Assembly (NCBI GenBank): GCA_002400085.1
Contig: DHEX01000019.1
Location: 871 to 15,797, forward strand
From: Clostridiaceae bacterium UBA4839
Lineage (GTDB): Bacteria; Bacillota; Clostridia; Clostridiales; Caloramatoraceae
Direction of reading: 5' to 3'
Length of the DNA stretch: 14,927 nucleotides
The notes below the pieces were generated by a model that saw only the letters and a program-made list of their open reading frames with translations, had not been told where the DNA came from and searched no databases. A program made the translations under genes and the position numbers. Below are positions 6,527 through 14,370 of the stretch, one piece after another; positions within the stretch are counted from its first letter, which is position 1, and each line of letters starts with the position of its first letter.

Positions 6527-7202
6527 CTTTACAATTAGAGATATTCCTAATGATGACAGACCAAGAGAAAGGCTTCTTAAATATGGTCCTGAAGTTCTTT
6601 CAAATGCAGAACTGCTGGCGATAATAATTAGAGTTGGCACAAAATCTGAAAATGCTATAGTTTTAGCAAATAAAGTATTAAGTACAAATGAAGGTTTAAA
6701 ATATTTATCAACTTGTACAATACAGGAGCTTTCCAGTATAAAAGGTATTGGTGGCGCAAAAGCAGCACAAATTAAGGCTGCAGTTGAGCTTGGAAGAAGG
6801 CTGAAAAACTACAAACAGGATATTAAAATTAAGATTTCTTGTCCCAAAGATGCTGCAGAGCTTGTAATGGAAGATATGCGATATTTAAAAAAAGAATATT
6901 TAAAGGTAATTTTTTTAAATACCAAAAATGTGGTTATTGATGTAAATGATTTATTTATTGGCAGCTTAAATTCTTCTGTTGTACATCCACGTGAGATTTA
7001 TTCTGAGGCAATCAGAAAGAGCAGCTCTTCAATTATAATTTGCCATAATCATCCTTCAGGGGATCCTTCTCCAAGTGAAGAGGACGCAAATGTTACAAAA
7101 AGACTTTTTGAGGTTGGAAAACTTGTTGGAATAGATTTAATTGATCATATTGTAATTGGAGATGGAACATATATAAGTTTAAAAGAAAAAGGAATAATAT
7201 AA
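6516..7202 (+). CDS. radC: RadC family protein with HhH and JAMM/MPN domains
   Basis: A 228-residue RadC (UPF0758) protein of typical length. The N-terminal part holds DRPRERLLKYGPEVLSNAEL and a helix-hairpin-helix element (SIKGIGGAKAAQIKAA, residues ~74-89), which usually contacts DNA. The C-terminal JAB/MPN domain carries the metal-binding motif HNHPSGDPSPSEED (His177, His179, Asp190). The in vivo role is not settled; the historic DNA-repair assignment in E. coli was withdrawn. The start ATG lies inside the end of maf behind GGAAGGAG, so the two are coupled. Such maf-radC-mreB linkage is common in Firmicutes. The family call is secure; the biochemical function is not. Confidence 0.95.
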   Translation: MGDNFTIRDIPNDDRPRERLLKYGPEVLSNAELLAIIIRVGTKSENAIVLANKVLSTNEGLKYLSTCTIQELSSIKGIGGAKAAQIKAAVELGRRLKNYKQDIKIKISCPKDAAELVMEDMRYLKKEYLKVIFLNTKNVVIDVNDLFIGSLNSSVVHPREIYSEAIRKSSSSIIICHNHPSGDPSPSEEDANVTKRLFEVGKLVGIDLIDHIVIGDGTYISLKEKGII

Positions 7203-7239
7203 TTAGGAATATAGTCTATCAAATGAAAGGAGCAATTTT

Positions 7240-8265
7240 ATGAGTTTTTTTGGATTTTCAAAAGATATGGGAATAGATTTAGGTACAGCAAATACTTTAG
7301 TTTATATTAAGGGTAAAGGAATTATACTTCGTGAGCCATCTGTTGTTGCAATTAGAAATGATAATAAAAAACAGGTTTTAGCAGTTGGAGATGAAGCAAA
7401 GGAAATGATAGGCAGGACTCCTGGAAATATTGTTGCAATAAGACCATTAAAGGATGGGGTTATTGCTGATTTTGATATTACTCAAGTAATGCTTAAAAAG
7501 TTTATTGAAAAGGCTACCAATAACAGCTCATTTGTGAGACCTAGAATTGTTGTTTGTTTTCCATCGGGGGTAACTGAAGTGGAAAGAAGAGCAATTGAAG
7601 AGGCAACAAAGCAGGCAGGAGCTAGAGAAGTACATTTAATGGAAGAACCAATGGCAGCTGCAATAGGCTCAGGTCTTCCTGTAAGTGAGCCAACTGGAAG
7701 TATGGTTGTAGATATTGGCGGAGGAACAACGGAAGTGGCAGTTATATCTCTTGGCGGAATTGTTACAAGCCAATCGCTTAGAATTGCAGGTGATGAGCTT
7801 GATCAAGCAATTGTTTCTTATATTAAAAAGGAATATAGCTTAATGATTGGAGAAAGAACTGCCGAACGTGTTAAGATAGAAATAGGTTCAGCATTTAAAG
7901 AGGATGAAGAGAAGACTATGGATATAAAAGGAAGGGATTTAATTACTGGACTTCCAAAGGTAATTACAATTTCTTCTTCTGAAATCAGGGAAGCACTTAA
8001 AGAGCCTGTATTATTAATTGTTGATGCAATAAAATCTACTCTTGAAAAAACTCCACCAGAATTATCAGCAGATATTATGGATAAAGGGATCATGTTAACT
8101 GGCGGTGGAGCAATGCTTTATGGACTTGATATGCTTATAAACAGTGAAACTCATATGCCTGTTCATATTGCAGAAGATCCACTTGATTGTGTTGCACTTG
8201 GAGCAGGAAAAGCTTTAGATCAAATTGATAAGCTTTCAGCAGGAAGAGGGATTCCTATATCCTAA
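7240..8265 (+). CDS. mreB: Rod shape-determining protein MreB (bacterial actin)
   Basis: A 341-residue actin-fold ATPase that polymerises under the membrane and orients lateral wall synthesis. ATP-site motifs are visible in order: phosphate-1 GIDLGTANTLVYIKGKGI (residues 11-28), PSGVTEVERRAI, MEEPMAAAIGSGLPV, phosphate-2 VVDIGGGTTEVAVISLGGI, and the adenosine motif LTGGGAMLYGLD. The N-terminal MSFFGFSKD is a short amphipathic stretch like the membrane-contact tip of other MreB proteins. AAAGGAGC provides the ribosome binding site. It is followed by mreC and mreD, the membrane partners, and by the PBP2 gene, so this is the canonical elongasome block. Mbl and MreBH paralogues look similar, but the mreBCD context supports MreB. 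Confidence 0.97.
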   Translation: MSFFGFSKDMGIDLGTANTLVYIKGKGIILREPSVVAIRNDNKKQVLAVGDEAKEMIGRTPGNIVAIRPLKDGVIADFDITQVMLKKFIEKATNNSSFVRPRIVVCFPSGVTEVERRAIEEATKQAGAREVHLMEEPMAAAIGSGLPVSEPTGSMVVDIGGGTTEVAVISLGGIVTSQSLRIAGDELDQAIVSYIKKEYSLMIGERTAERVKIEIGSAFKEDEEKTMDIKGRDLITGLPKVITISSSEIREALKEPVLLIVDAIKSTLEKTPPELSADIMDKGIMLTGGGAMLYGLDMLINSETHMPVHIAEDPLDCVALGAGKALDQIDKLSAGRGIPIS

Positions 8266-8292
8266 AAGTATGGGATAGGAAGAGTGAGTTGG

Positions 8293-9123
8293 ATGAATTT
8301 TTTTAAAAGTAAATTACTTACTTTAGTATTGGTCCTATGTTTAGTTTTTACTATATTTATAGGGACAACATCAAACAATAAAGGAAATGTCGGTTCTGTC
8401 CAAAATGTTATTACATCAATTGTATCACCAATTCAAAAATTTACTTATACTGCTGGGCAGAGGGTAGCAGATATATTCCGTTATATTAAATCTTTATCTG
8501 AATTAAAAAATGAAAATGAAAATTTAACTTCTAAAATTAATGATTTAAATCAAAAGCTTGTTGATTATGATAGATTAAAAAGAGAAAACGATGAAATGAA
8601 TAAACTTCTTGGATTTAAAAATTCAAGAAGTGATTTAAAATTTGTTGGAGCTAATGTTATTGGTAAAGTTGGTGACAACTGGTTTGATGCAATTATCATA
8701 GACATTGGGGAAGATGATGGTGTTAAAAAAGGTCAGTATGTTATTAGTGGAAACGGTTTAGTAGGGCAGGTTATTGAAACTGCAAAAACTACATCTAAAG
8801 TTATGACTATACTTGATGATAAGATTAATATTCCTGCTAAGGTTTCTTCAACTGGAGAGGACGGAATAGTAAACGGTGCAGGGGAAGGAATGGACAAGAA
8901 ATGCAAGATAAATTATCTGGCAAATGATACTAAAACCAAGCCAGGGGATGCGGTTGTGACATCAAATATAATAAGTGATGATAATATTATAATTCCTTCT
9001 AATATTCTTATTGGATTTGTTGAAAAAGTGGAAGATGACAAGCCTAATTTGGTTAAGACTGCATATGTTAAACCCGTTGTTGATTTCTCAACTCTTGAAA
9101 AAGTTATGCTCATAATAAGATAA
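8293..9123 (+). CDS. mreC: Rod shape-determining protein MreC
   Basis: A bitopic membrane protein of about 276 residues. A short cytoplasmic N-terminus is followed by a hydrophobic helix (LLTLVLVLCLVFTIFIG), a coiled coil (SELKNENENLTSKINDLNQ and onward to about residue 110), and an extracellular beta-rich domain with the family pattern NWFDAIIIDIGEDDGVKKGQ and GLVGQV. MreC bridges MreB/MreD to PBP2 outside the membrane. I chose ATG 8293 (MNFFKSK...): the AGGAAG at 8277-8282 is about 10 nt upstream. The frame also opens at GTG 8284, but that codon lies almost on top of the AGGAAG, so the start remains slightly uncertain. It lies directly between mreB and mreD. Confidence 0.95.
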   Translation: MNFFKSKLLTLVLVLCLVFTIFIGTTSNNKGNVGSVQNVITSIVSPIQKFTYTAGQRVADIFRYIKSLSELKNENENLTSKINDLNQKLVDYDRLKRENDEMNKLLGFKNSRSDLKFVGANVIGKVGDNWFDAIIIDIGEDDGVKKGQYVISGNGLVGQVIETAKTTSKVMTILDDKINIPAKVSSTGEDGIVNGAGEGMDKKCKINYLANDTKTKPGDAVVTSNIISDDNIIIPSNILIGFVEKVEDDKPNLVKTAYVKPVVDFSTLEKVMLIIR

Positions 9124-9138
9124 GAGGGGGGAATCTAT

Positions 9139-9645
9139 ATGAAAAAGGTTCCAATTTTAGTTGCTTTATCTTTAATAGTAGTTGTTCTTCAACAGGCAGT
9201 GTTTTCAAATATAAAAATTTTTGGAATTACCTTTGATATCGTTTTTGTTTATATAGTTTGCTATTCATTAACAAGAAATGATATTGAAAGTATCATTACA
9301 GCACTTTTTACAGGTGTAATTAGGGATGCTTTTTTCCCTGGAGTGTTTGGTGTAAATACAATTATATATATAATAACAGCTTATTTAGCTGGAATTGTTC
9401 AAAAAAAAATATATAGAAACTCTATTTTTATACCAATAGTTTTTACAATGTTATTTACAATATTAAAAGATGCTTTATATTTTTCGTTTATGTATTTAAT
9501 AAATTATAAACCTATAGCATTTAGTATTGTGACTAAGGTAATCCTTGTTGAGGGCATTTCAAATTCAATAGTTAGCATAATAATGTATAAACTTATGCAA
9601 AAATTAAATAGAACTAAGCTTTTGAAAGAGGAATGGAAATTTTAA
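9139..9645 (+). CDS. mreD: Rod shape-determining protein MreD
   Basis: A 168-residue, strongly hydrophobic protein with about five predicted membrane segments, typical in length and topology for MreD. Recognisable family features are the N-terminal helix (PILVALSLIVVVLQQAVF), the FDIVFVYIVCYSL segment, and the GVIRDAFFPGVFGVNTIIYIITAYLAG region, which resembles the conserved G-x-x-x-D-x-x-x loop of the family. It works with MreC in coupling the MreB filament to the PBP2-RodA synthase. A GAGGGGGG ribosome binding site lies just upstream of the ATG, 15 nt after mreC. Sequence conservation in MreD is low, so the call rests on hydrophobicity, length and position between mreC and the PBP2 gene. 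Confidence 0.92.
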   Translation: MKKVPILVALSLIVVVLQQAVFSNIKIFGITFDIVFVYIVCYSLTRNDIESIITALFTGVIRDAFFPGVFGVNTIIYIITAYLAGIVQKKIYRNSIFIPIVFTMLFTILKDALYFSFMYLINYKPIAFSIVTKVILVEGISNSIVSIIMYKLMQKLNRTKLLKEEWKF

Positions 9646-9658
9646 TTTAGGTGATATT

Positions 9659-12145
9659 ATGAAAACAATTAAAAATAAGCGAATAACTGAATATACTTTA
9701 ATAGTCATAATAATATTTGTTGTATTAGCAGCTAGACTTTTTTATTTACAGATTATTGCTGGAGATGACTATAGAAATATTGCATCAGATCAGGCTGAAA
9801 GATGTACTTCTCAGATACCACCCAGGGGAGAGATACTAGATGTTAATGGGAAAAAGTTGGCTACTAATATACCAAGTTACAGCGTAACCTATTCTATTCA
9901 TGGTAAAACAGATAATGAGCAGACAAATAAATCACTGTCAGAAGCTGTTAAAATTATATATAAAAATGGTGAACAGGATAAAATAAATGATAAATCACTT
10001 CCAATTAAATATGATTCAGCTTCAAATACCTTTGAATATTATTTTAATATTGATGATGAAAAAATTGTAAAAGACAGGATTAAAAGTTTTATAGAAAGCA
10101 ATAAGTTAACAGAAAACGCAGATGCAAAAACAGCGTTTTATGAGCTTGCCAAAAAGGATAAGCTTACTGATGAAAATAATGCTCCAAAATATGGATTAAG
10201 CACAGAAATGCTTCATAAAGTCCTGGCATTAAGGCTTGCAATAAATGAAAATACTTTTAGACAATATATGGATATTACTGTAGCAAATAACGTCAGCAAA
10301 CAAACTTTTTATGACATGAAATTTAGAAACAATGATATGCCTGATATTAATTGTGATGTAACACCACTTAGATATTATCCCAATGGAGAAGTTGGTTCAT
10401 CTTTTTTGGGATATTTAAAGAAAATTTCTGATGGCGACAAGGAGAAATATTCAAATTTAGGATACGATGTAAATAGAGAGCTTATTGGCGCTACTGGGCT
10501 TGAAAAAAGCCTTGAAAACAATACAGATTTAAACATTAAACTTCATGGTGAGTCTGGACAAAAGTGGTTTAAAGTAGACAACAGGGGAAGAATAATTGAT
10601 AAAACCGGATGGACTGATCCAATTCCAGGAGATACAGTACAAACAACTATTAATTTAGATGTTCAAAAAGTTGCTGAACAATCTTTTGATGAAGTTATGG
10701 AGAATATAAGAAAAGGAACTTATGGCGATAAACCATTTCCAAATGCAAATCGCGGTGCTATGGTGGTTATGAACGTAAATACAGGGGAAATTATAGCATT
10801 TGTAAGCAGACCTGGTTTTGATCCTAATATATTTGCAGAAACTGGCGGGTTAACTACAGAGCAATATAATGAATTGTTTAGACCTGACAAAATTTATCAA
10901 GAAAAGCTATATAACTTACCAGTTAATGCTGCTTCAAGGAAAAATGGTGCTCCTGTTCCTGAAGGCGGCTATGGAGACATTTATGATGTACTGCCTAAAA
11001 AAACATTTAATTATGCCTCCTGCGGAACTGCTCCTCCTGGTTCAACTTTCAAGCCATTAACTGCTATAGCCGGATTAGAAGAAGGGGTAATTACTCCAAG
11101 TACCATAATTGTAGATCAAGGTGTTTATAAAGGGGTACCAGGTATTGCTCCTGTTTGTTGGATATTCCATGATAGAGGAACAACCCATGGGCCTGTAAAT
11201 GTTTCAGATGCTATTAAGGTTTCATGCAACTATTTTTTCTACGAGGTTGGCCGTAGACTTGGATATGATAAGATAGGTGAGTGGGCTTATAAGTTTGGAT
11301 TAGGCAGGAACCCATCTACTTTTGAAGCACCATCTACAGGAATTGAAATAGAAGAAAAGCCTGGCAGTGTAGGGAGTCCTAAAAATTATAAGATTAATAA
11401 TATTAAGCCTAAAATGGATGAAGTGATGGAAGAATTAAAAAAACCTGCTTATAATATGGATGCAAATTTACTTGTAAAAGATTCATTAGCATATAAGGAA
11501 ATTAAAGAAATGCTCATGAATGGTGTTTATGATGAAGGAAAGCTTGAAAAGGCTGGTGTGTCATCAAGCAAGGCTAAAAACTATATTAAGTATAAAGTAG
11601 ATCAATTTAATGGTGAGGCTTCAAATCCAGGGAATCCTTTAAGTACTGCAATAGGTCAGGGAGATACAAATCTTTCACCTCTGCAGATGGCACAATATAT
11701 TTCTACTCTTGTTAATGGAGGTACAAGATATAAGGCTCACCTTGTTAAAAAGGTTTTGAATCCTGATGGAAGCGTTAAAAAGGAAATTAAACCTCAAGTT
11801 TTAAGTAAGATCGACCTTCATAAGGAAAATGTGGATGTAGTTAAAGAAGGTATGAAAAAAGTTACTGAAGAGGGAGGAACTGCATCATCAGTTTTTTCAA
11901 ACTATCCAATTGAAATGGGTGGTAAAACTGGTAGTGCAGAGTTTGGTGATAATTCAGAGTATGTAGGAAGAAGTGCATATGGATGGTATGTAGGTTTTGC
12001 TCCATACGATAATCCTGAAATTGCTGTGGCAGCTGTTGTATATGACGGCGGACATGGAAACTATGTTGCAAGAGCAGTTAAGGATGTTTATGATGAATAT
12101 TTTGGATTCAACAAACAAGATGGTACTCAAAATAAGGGTAAATAA
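9659..12145 (+). CDS. mrdA: Penicillin-binding protein 2 (class B transpeptidase, MrdA/PBP2)
   Basis: An 828-residue class B PBP. It has an N-terminal membrane anchor (residues ~11-33), then the pedestal domain beginning with PPRGEILDVNGKKLATN (~54-70). The transpeptidase domain has catalytic STFK (Ser462, Lys465), SCN (Ser522-Asn524) and KTG (Lys756-Gly758). It cross-links lateral wall peptidoglycan together with RodA and the MreBCD complex. It is longer than the ~630-residue E. coli PBP2, with extra sequence in the pedestal, before the STFK motif, and a charged helical insert between SCN and KTG (~575-652). Clostridial PBP2 proteins are often enlarged, so this is not a fusion in itself. An AGGTGA ribosome binding site lies 14 nt or less after mreD. 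It is the last gene of the operon. Confidence 0.96.
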   Translation: MKTIKNKRITEYTLIVIIIFVVLAARLFYLQIIAGDDYRNIASDQAERCTSQIPPRGEILDVNGKKLATNIPSYSVTYSIHGKTDNEQTNKSLSEAVKIIYKNGEQDKINDKSLPIKYDSASNTFEYYFNIDDEKIVKDRIKSFIESNKLTENADAKTAFYELAKKDKLTDENNAPKYGLSTEMLHKVLALRLAINENTFRQYMDITVANNVSKQTFYDMKFRNNDMPDINCDVTPLRYYPNGEVGSSFLGYLKKISDGDKEKYSNLGYDVNRELIGATGLEKSLENNTDLNIKLHGESGQKWFKVDNRGRIIDKTGWTDPIPGDTVQTTINLDVQKVAEQSFDEVMENIRKGTYGDKPFPNANRGAMVVMNVNTGEIIAFVSRPGFDPNIFAETGGLTTEQYNELFRPDKIYQEKLYNLPVNAASRKNGAPVPEGGYGDIYDVLPKKTFNYASCGTAPPGSTFKPLTAIAGLEEGVITPSTIIVDQGVYKGVPGIAPVCWIFHDRGTTHGPVNVSDAIKVSCNYFFYEVGRRLGYDKIGEWAYKFGLGRNPSTFEAPSTGIEIEEKPGSVGSPKNYKINNIKPKMDEVMEELKKPAYNMDANLLVKDSLAYKEIKEMLMNGVYDEGKLEKAGVSSSKAKNYIKYKVDQFNGEASNPGNPLSTAIGQGDTNLSPLQMAQYISTLVNGGTRYKAHLVKKVLNPDGSVKKEIKPQVLSKIDLHKENVDVVKEGMKKVTEEGGTASSVFSNYPIEMGGKTGSAEFGDNSEYVGRSAYGWYVGFAPYDNPEIAVAAVVYDGGHGNYVARAVKDVYDEYFGFNKQDGTQNKGK

Positions 12146-12177
12146 AAATTTTATTAAGATCTTTATTTATTTTTAAG

Positions 12178-12282
12178 AGGAGCTGTTACACTAAGGAATT
12201 TATATACAATATATTGATTTGCAAATTTAAAGTTAGCACAATATATTGCAGCATTTATTTTTAGTGCAATAGCTCCTTTTTT
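12178..12282 (+). terminator. Long inverted-repeat element ending in a T-run, probable terminator of the mre-mrdA operon
   Basis: The 17-nt arm AGGAGCTGTTACACTAA (12178-12194) pairs with TTAGTGCAATAGCTCCT (12261-12277), with one G-U and one A-C mismatch. Six T (12277-12282) follow. The 66-nt loop carries two copies of the palindrome CAATATATTG (12207-12216 and 12239-12248). A stem plus T-run at the 3' end of mrdA fits intrinsic termination. The large, internally repeated loop is unusual for a simple terminator and resembles a small non-coding mobile repeat (MITE-like) that supplies termination. No clear target-site duplication is visible. Confidence 0.75.
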
Positions 12283-12291
12283 GATTAAAGC

Positions 12292-12305
12292 TATATATAT
12301 ATATA
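12292..12305. repeat. (TA)7 dinucleotide tract
   Basis: Fourteen bases of alternating TA directly downstream of the inverted-repeat element and upstream of the min promoter region. It is a simple repeat; it could vary in length by slippage, but no function is visible. Confidence 0.8.
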
Positions 12306-12321
12306 CATATTAATAAAGATT

Positions 12322-12350
12322 TTAACTATTTTTATAGTAATTTGTATGAT
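12322..12350 (+). promoter_or_regulatory. Probable promoter of minCDE
   Basis: TTAACT (12322-12327) and TATGAT (12345-12350) are 17 nt apart and match four and five of six consensus positions. Transcription would start about 90 nt before minC. The region between the upstream terminator and minC is very AT-rich. A second TATAAT at 12381-12386 lacks a good -35, so the exact promoter is uncertain. Confidence 0.5.
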
Positions 12351-12447
12351 AAAATATAGTAAATATAGTTTTCTATTTTTTATAATATTGAAGGAAATTT
12401 GGATTTTTTGGAGAAATATCTATAAGAGGACTTATTGGAGGTCAGCC

Positions 12448-13071
12448 ATGGAAAATATTACGATAAAAGGGAATAAAGAAGGTATTGTAGTATATATTAA
12501 TTCTTCTAATTTTGATGAAGTTAAAAATGAGTTGTTTGAAAAGATAAATAAAGCAAAAGATTTCTTTAGCGGATCCAAACTTATAATAAGAGACAATAAT
12601 AAGTATTTGGATGAGGAAAAGTATAATTTACTTAAAGAACTTTTGATAAATAATTTTAATATTCAGGTAATAGATACAAAAAATAGTTCAACTAAGAAGC
12701 GTTTACCTTCACTATATGATCAAAGTGAAGTAAGAACAAAGTTTATTAGAAACATTATAAGATCAGGGCAACTCATAAAGTATAATGGGAATATTGTTAT
12801 AATTGGAGATGTTAATTGTGGTGCAGAAGTAATAGCAAGTGGTAGCATTATTATACTTGGAGTATTAAGAGGTATTGCTCATGCAGGGTTTAATGGTAAT
12901 AGAAAATCATATGTTGCTGCGTATAAACTTGAACCATCACAGCTAAGGATTGCTAATTTAATAGCAAGGGCACCTGATAACTACAAACAGCCATCAGATA
13001 TTCCTGAAATAGCCATTATTAAACAGGGAGGCATAGTTGTAGAACCTTATTTACCAAATAAATATTTTTAA
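12448..13071 (+). CDS. minC: Septum site-determining protein MinC
   Basis: A 207-residue MinC, the FtsZ-polymer inhibitor recruited to the membrane by MinD. The N-terminal domain (~1-80) is followed by a linker and the C-terminal beta-helix (~105-205), with RSGQ (106-109) and the signature GDVNCGAEVIASGSIIILG, then LRGIAHAG, the MinD-binding face. The start is ATG 12448, which has GGAGGT at 12437-12442, 5 nt upstream. The open frame continues back to 12346, but those 34 extra codons (Ile/Phe/Lys-rich) correspond to leader sequence and do not resemble MinC. It is first in minC-minD-minE, with minD starting 18 nt after its stop. Confidence 0.95.
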   Translation: MENITIKGNKEGIVVYINSSNFDEVKNELFEKINKAKDFFSGSKLIIRDNNKYLDEEKYNLLKELLINNFNIQVIDTKNSSTKKRLPSLYDQSEVRTKFIRNIIRSGQLIKYNGNIVIIGDVNCGAEVIASGSIIILGVLRGIAHAGFNGNRKSYVAAYKLEPSQLRIANLIARAPDNYKQPSDIPEIAIIKQGGIVVEPYLPNKYF

Positions 13072-13089
13072 TATGGAGGTAGTTTGTCT

Positions 13090-13887
13090 ATGGGAATAGG
13101 GATAGTAATAACATCTGGAAAAGGGGGAGTTGGTAAAACAACTACTACAGCAAATTTAGGTACAGGTCTTGCCCTTTTGGGTAAAAAAGTTGTTGTATTG
13201 GATGCAGATACTGGACTTAGAAATCTTGATCTTCATCTTGGACTTGAAAATAGAATTGTTTATAATCTTGTTGATGTAATAGAAGGCACATGCAAATTAA
13301 AACAAGCCTTAATAAAAGATAAACGTCTTGACAATTTATACCTTTTACCAACAGCTCAGATTAAAGATAAAACTTGTGTAACCCAGGAGCAAATGCAGGA
13401 ATTGGTTGAAAGCTTAAAAAATGATTTTGATTTTGTTCTTATAGATTGTCCTGCTGGTATAGAAGGTGGATTTGAGAATGCTGTTGCAGGAGCTGATATG
13501 GCATTGATTGTAACTACTCCTGAAGTATCTGCAGTTAGAGATGCAGATAGAATTATTGGTAAACTTGAATCAAAAGGGATTGATGATCATAGGCTTATTG
13601 TAAATAGGATAAACTATGATATGACAAAAAAAGGTGAAATGCTAAATATTGATGATATGACAGATATACTTGCAATTAAACTTATTGGAATAGTTCCTGA
13701 AGATGAAAAGATTGTAGTTTCAACAAATAGGGGTGAACCTGCGATTTTAGATGAAAATTCTAAAGCAGGACAAGCATTTAAAAATATTTCAAGAAGAATT
13801 TTGGGTGAAGAGGTTCCATATATGGAGCTAAATGACGATAATGAAGGGTTTTTAAATAAACTTAAAAAAATATTTTTCAAAAATTAA
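13090..13887 (+). CDS. minD: Septum site-determining ATPase MinD
   Basis: A 265-residue ParA/MinD-family ATPase that binds membrane in its ATP form, recruits MinC and is stimulated by MinE. The deviant Walker A motif GKGGVGKT has Lys11 and Lys16. DADTGLRNLDLHLGLENR, a Walker B-like FVLIDCPAG and TTPEVSAVRDADRIIG follow in family order. The C-terminus FLNKLKKIFFKN is a clear amphipathic membrane-targeting helix. I chose ATG 13090 (MGIGIVITSGKGG...), 9 nt after GGAGGT. The frame also opens at TTG 13084, only 3 nt from that site. It is co-transcribed with minC and minE. Confidence 0.97.
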   Translation: MGIGIVITSGKGGVGKTTTTANLGTGLALLGKKVVVLDADTGLRNLDLHLGLENRIVYNLVDVIEGTCKLKQALIKDKRLDNLYLLPTAQIKDKTCVTQEQMQELVESLKNDFDFVLIDCPAGIEGGFENAVAGADMALIVTTPEVSAVRDADRIIGKLESKGIDDHRLIVNRINYDMTKKGEMLNIDDMTDILAIKLIGIVPEDEKIVVSTNRGEPAILDENSKAGQAFKNISRRILGEEVPYMELNDDNEGFLNKLKKIFFKN

Positions 13888-13898
13888 GGGGTGAGAAC

Positions 13899-14165
13899 AT
13901 GGATTTTATAAGTAAAATGTTTGGTAAGGAGCCTGCATCAAAAGATATAGCTAAGGAAAGGCTGAAATTAATTTTAATTCATGATAGATCTGATATGTCA
14001 CCTCAATTTTTAGAATCAATTAAAAATGATATTATTAAGGTAATCTCTGATTATGCAGAAGTGGACAGGGATGGCATTGAAGTAAAATATGAAGATGACA
14101 TGGGTTCTCCAGCACTTGTAGCAAGTATACCATTAAAAAATACGAAAAAAACTTCAAGAAGATAG
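13899..14165 (+). CDS. minE: Cell division topological specificity factor MinE
   Basis: An 88-residue MinE of normal length. The N-terminal membrane-binding segment (MDFISKMFG), the MinD-contact helix/strand region (ASKDIAKERLKLILIHDR) and the C-terminal topological domain (LESIKNDIIKVISDYAEVD, then EVKYED and ALVASIPLK) are all present. MinE stimulates MinD ATPase and drives pole-to-pole oscillation, so this organism should use an oscillating Min system rather than relying only on DivIVA/MinJ anchoring. It lies 11 nt after minD with an AAGGGGTGAG ribosome binding site. Its stop codon TAG sits inside the stem of the following terminator. Confidence 0.95.
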   Translation: MDFISKMFGKEPASKDIAKERLKLILIHDRSDMSPQFLESIKNDIIKVISDYAEVDRDGIEVKYEDDMGSPALVASIPLKNTKKTSRR

Positions 14166-14186
14166 GAAAAACATTCCTATCTTTTT
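14160..14186 (+). terminator. Intrinsic terminator after minE
   Basis: AGATAGGAA (14160-14168) and TTCCTATCT (14174-14182) form a perfect 9-bp stem with an AAACA loop, followed by TTTTT. The stem begins within the last codons of minE and includes its TAG stop, so ribosomes finishing minE would cover the 5' arm. Confidence 0.9.
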
Positions 14187-14252
14187 CTTATCTCCGCTTG
14201 GATATGTTCATTAATAATTTTAAATTATAAGGTGAAGATAGCCGCATCTAAA

Positions 14253-14284
14253 TTGTTTTAAAAAAGTAATATATGTGGTATAAT
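14253..14284 (+). promoter_or_regulatory. Promoter of rodA with extended -10
   Basis: A perfect TATAAT (14279-14284) preceded by TGG makes an extended -10 (TGnTATAAT). TTGTTT (14253-14258) is 20 nt upstream, longer than ideal; TTTTAA (14256-14261) gives a 17-nt spacer but a weak match. Transcription would start near 14291, giving an ~80-nt leader. Confidence 0.65.
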
Positions 14285-14290
14285 CATCAA

Positions 14291-14370
14291 AGAACTTATT
14301 TAGGGGACACAGAGGTTATACACACCTAAATGAGGATGGTAACTATCGATTAATTCGGTGAGGTGTTTAG
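14291..14370 (+). promoter_or_regulatory. rodA 5' leader with competing stems over the ribosome binding site
   Basis: ATTTAGG (14298-14304) can pair with CCTAAAT (14325-14331). Alternatively ACACCT (14322-14327) can pair with AGGTGT (14361-14366), which contains the rodA ribosome binding site, and CTAAA (14326-14330) can pair with TTTAG (14366-14370) just before the ATG. These choices exclude one another, as in a translational switch. The stems are short, so this is a candidate only and no known riboswitch class was recognised. Confidence 0.35.

Noticed and set aside
10869..11060. 63-codon plus-strand frame inside mrdA
   Set aside because: It is an out-of-frame overlap with the transpeptidase domain and has no family similarity or ribosome site.
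12346..12447. 34-codon N-terminal extension of minC
   Set aside because: It has no ribosome binding site, is low-complexity AT-rich leader sequence, and the ATG at 12448 has an ideal GGAGGT and a standard MinC N-terminus.
14311..14335. Resemblance of AGAGGTTATACACACC to the start of a preQ1-I riboswitch
   Set aside because: The second half of the P1 stem and the A-rich tail are missing, and rodA is not a queuosine gene.
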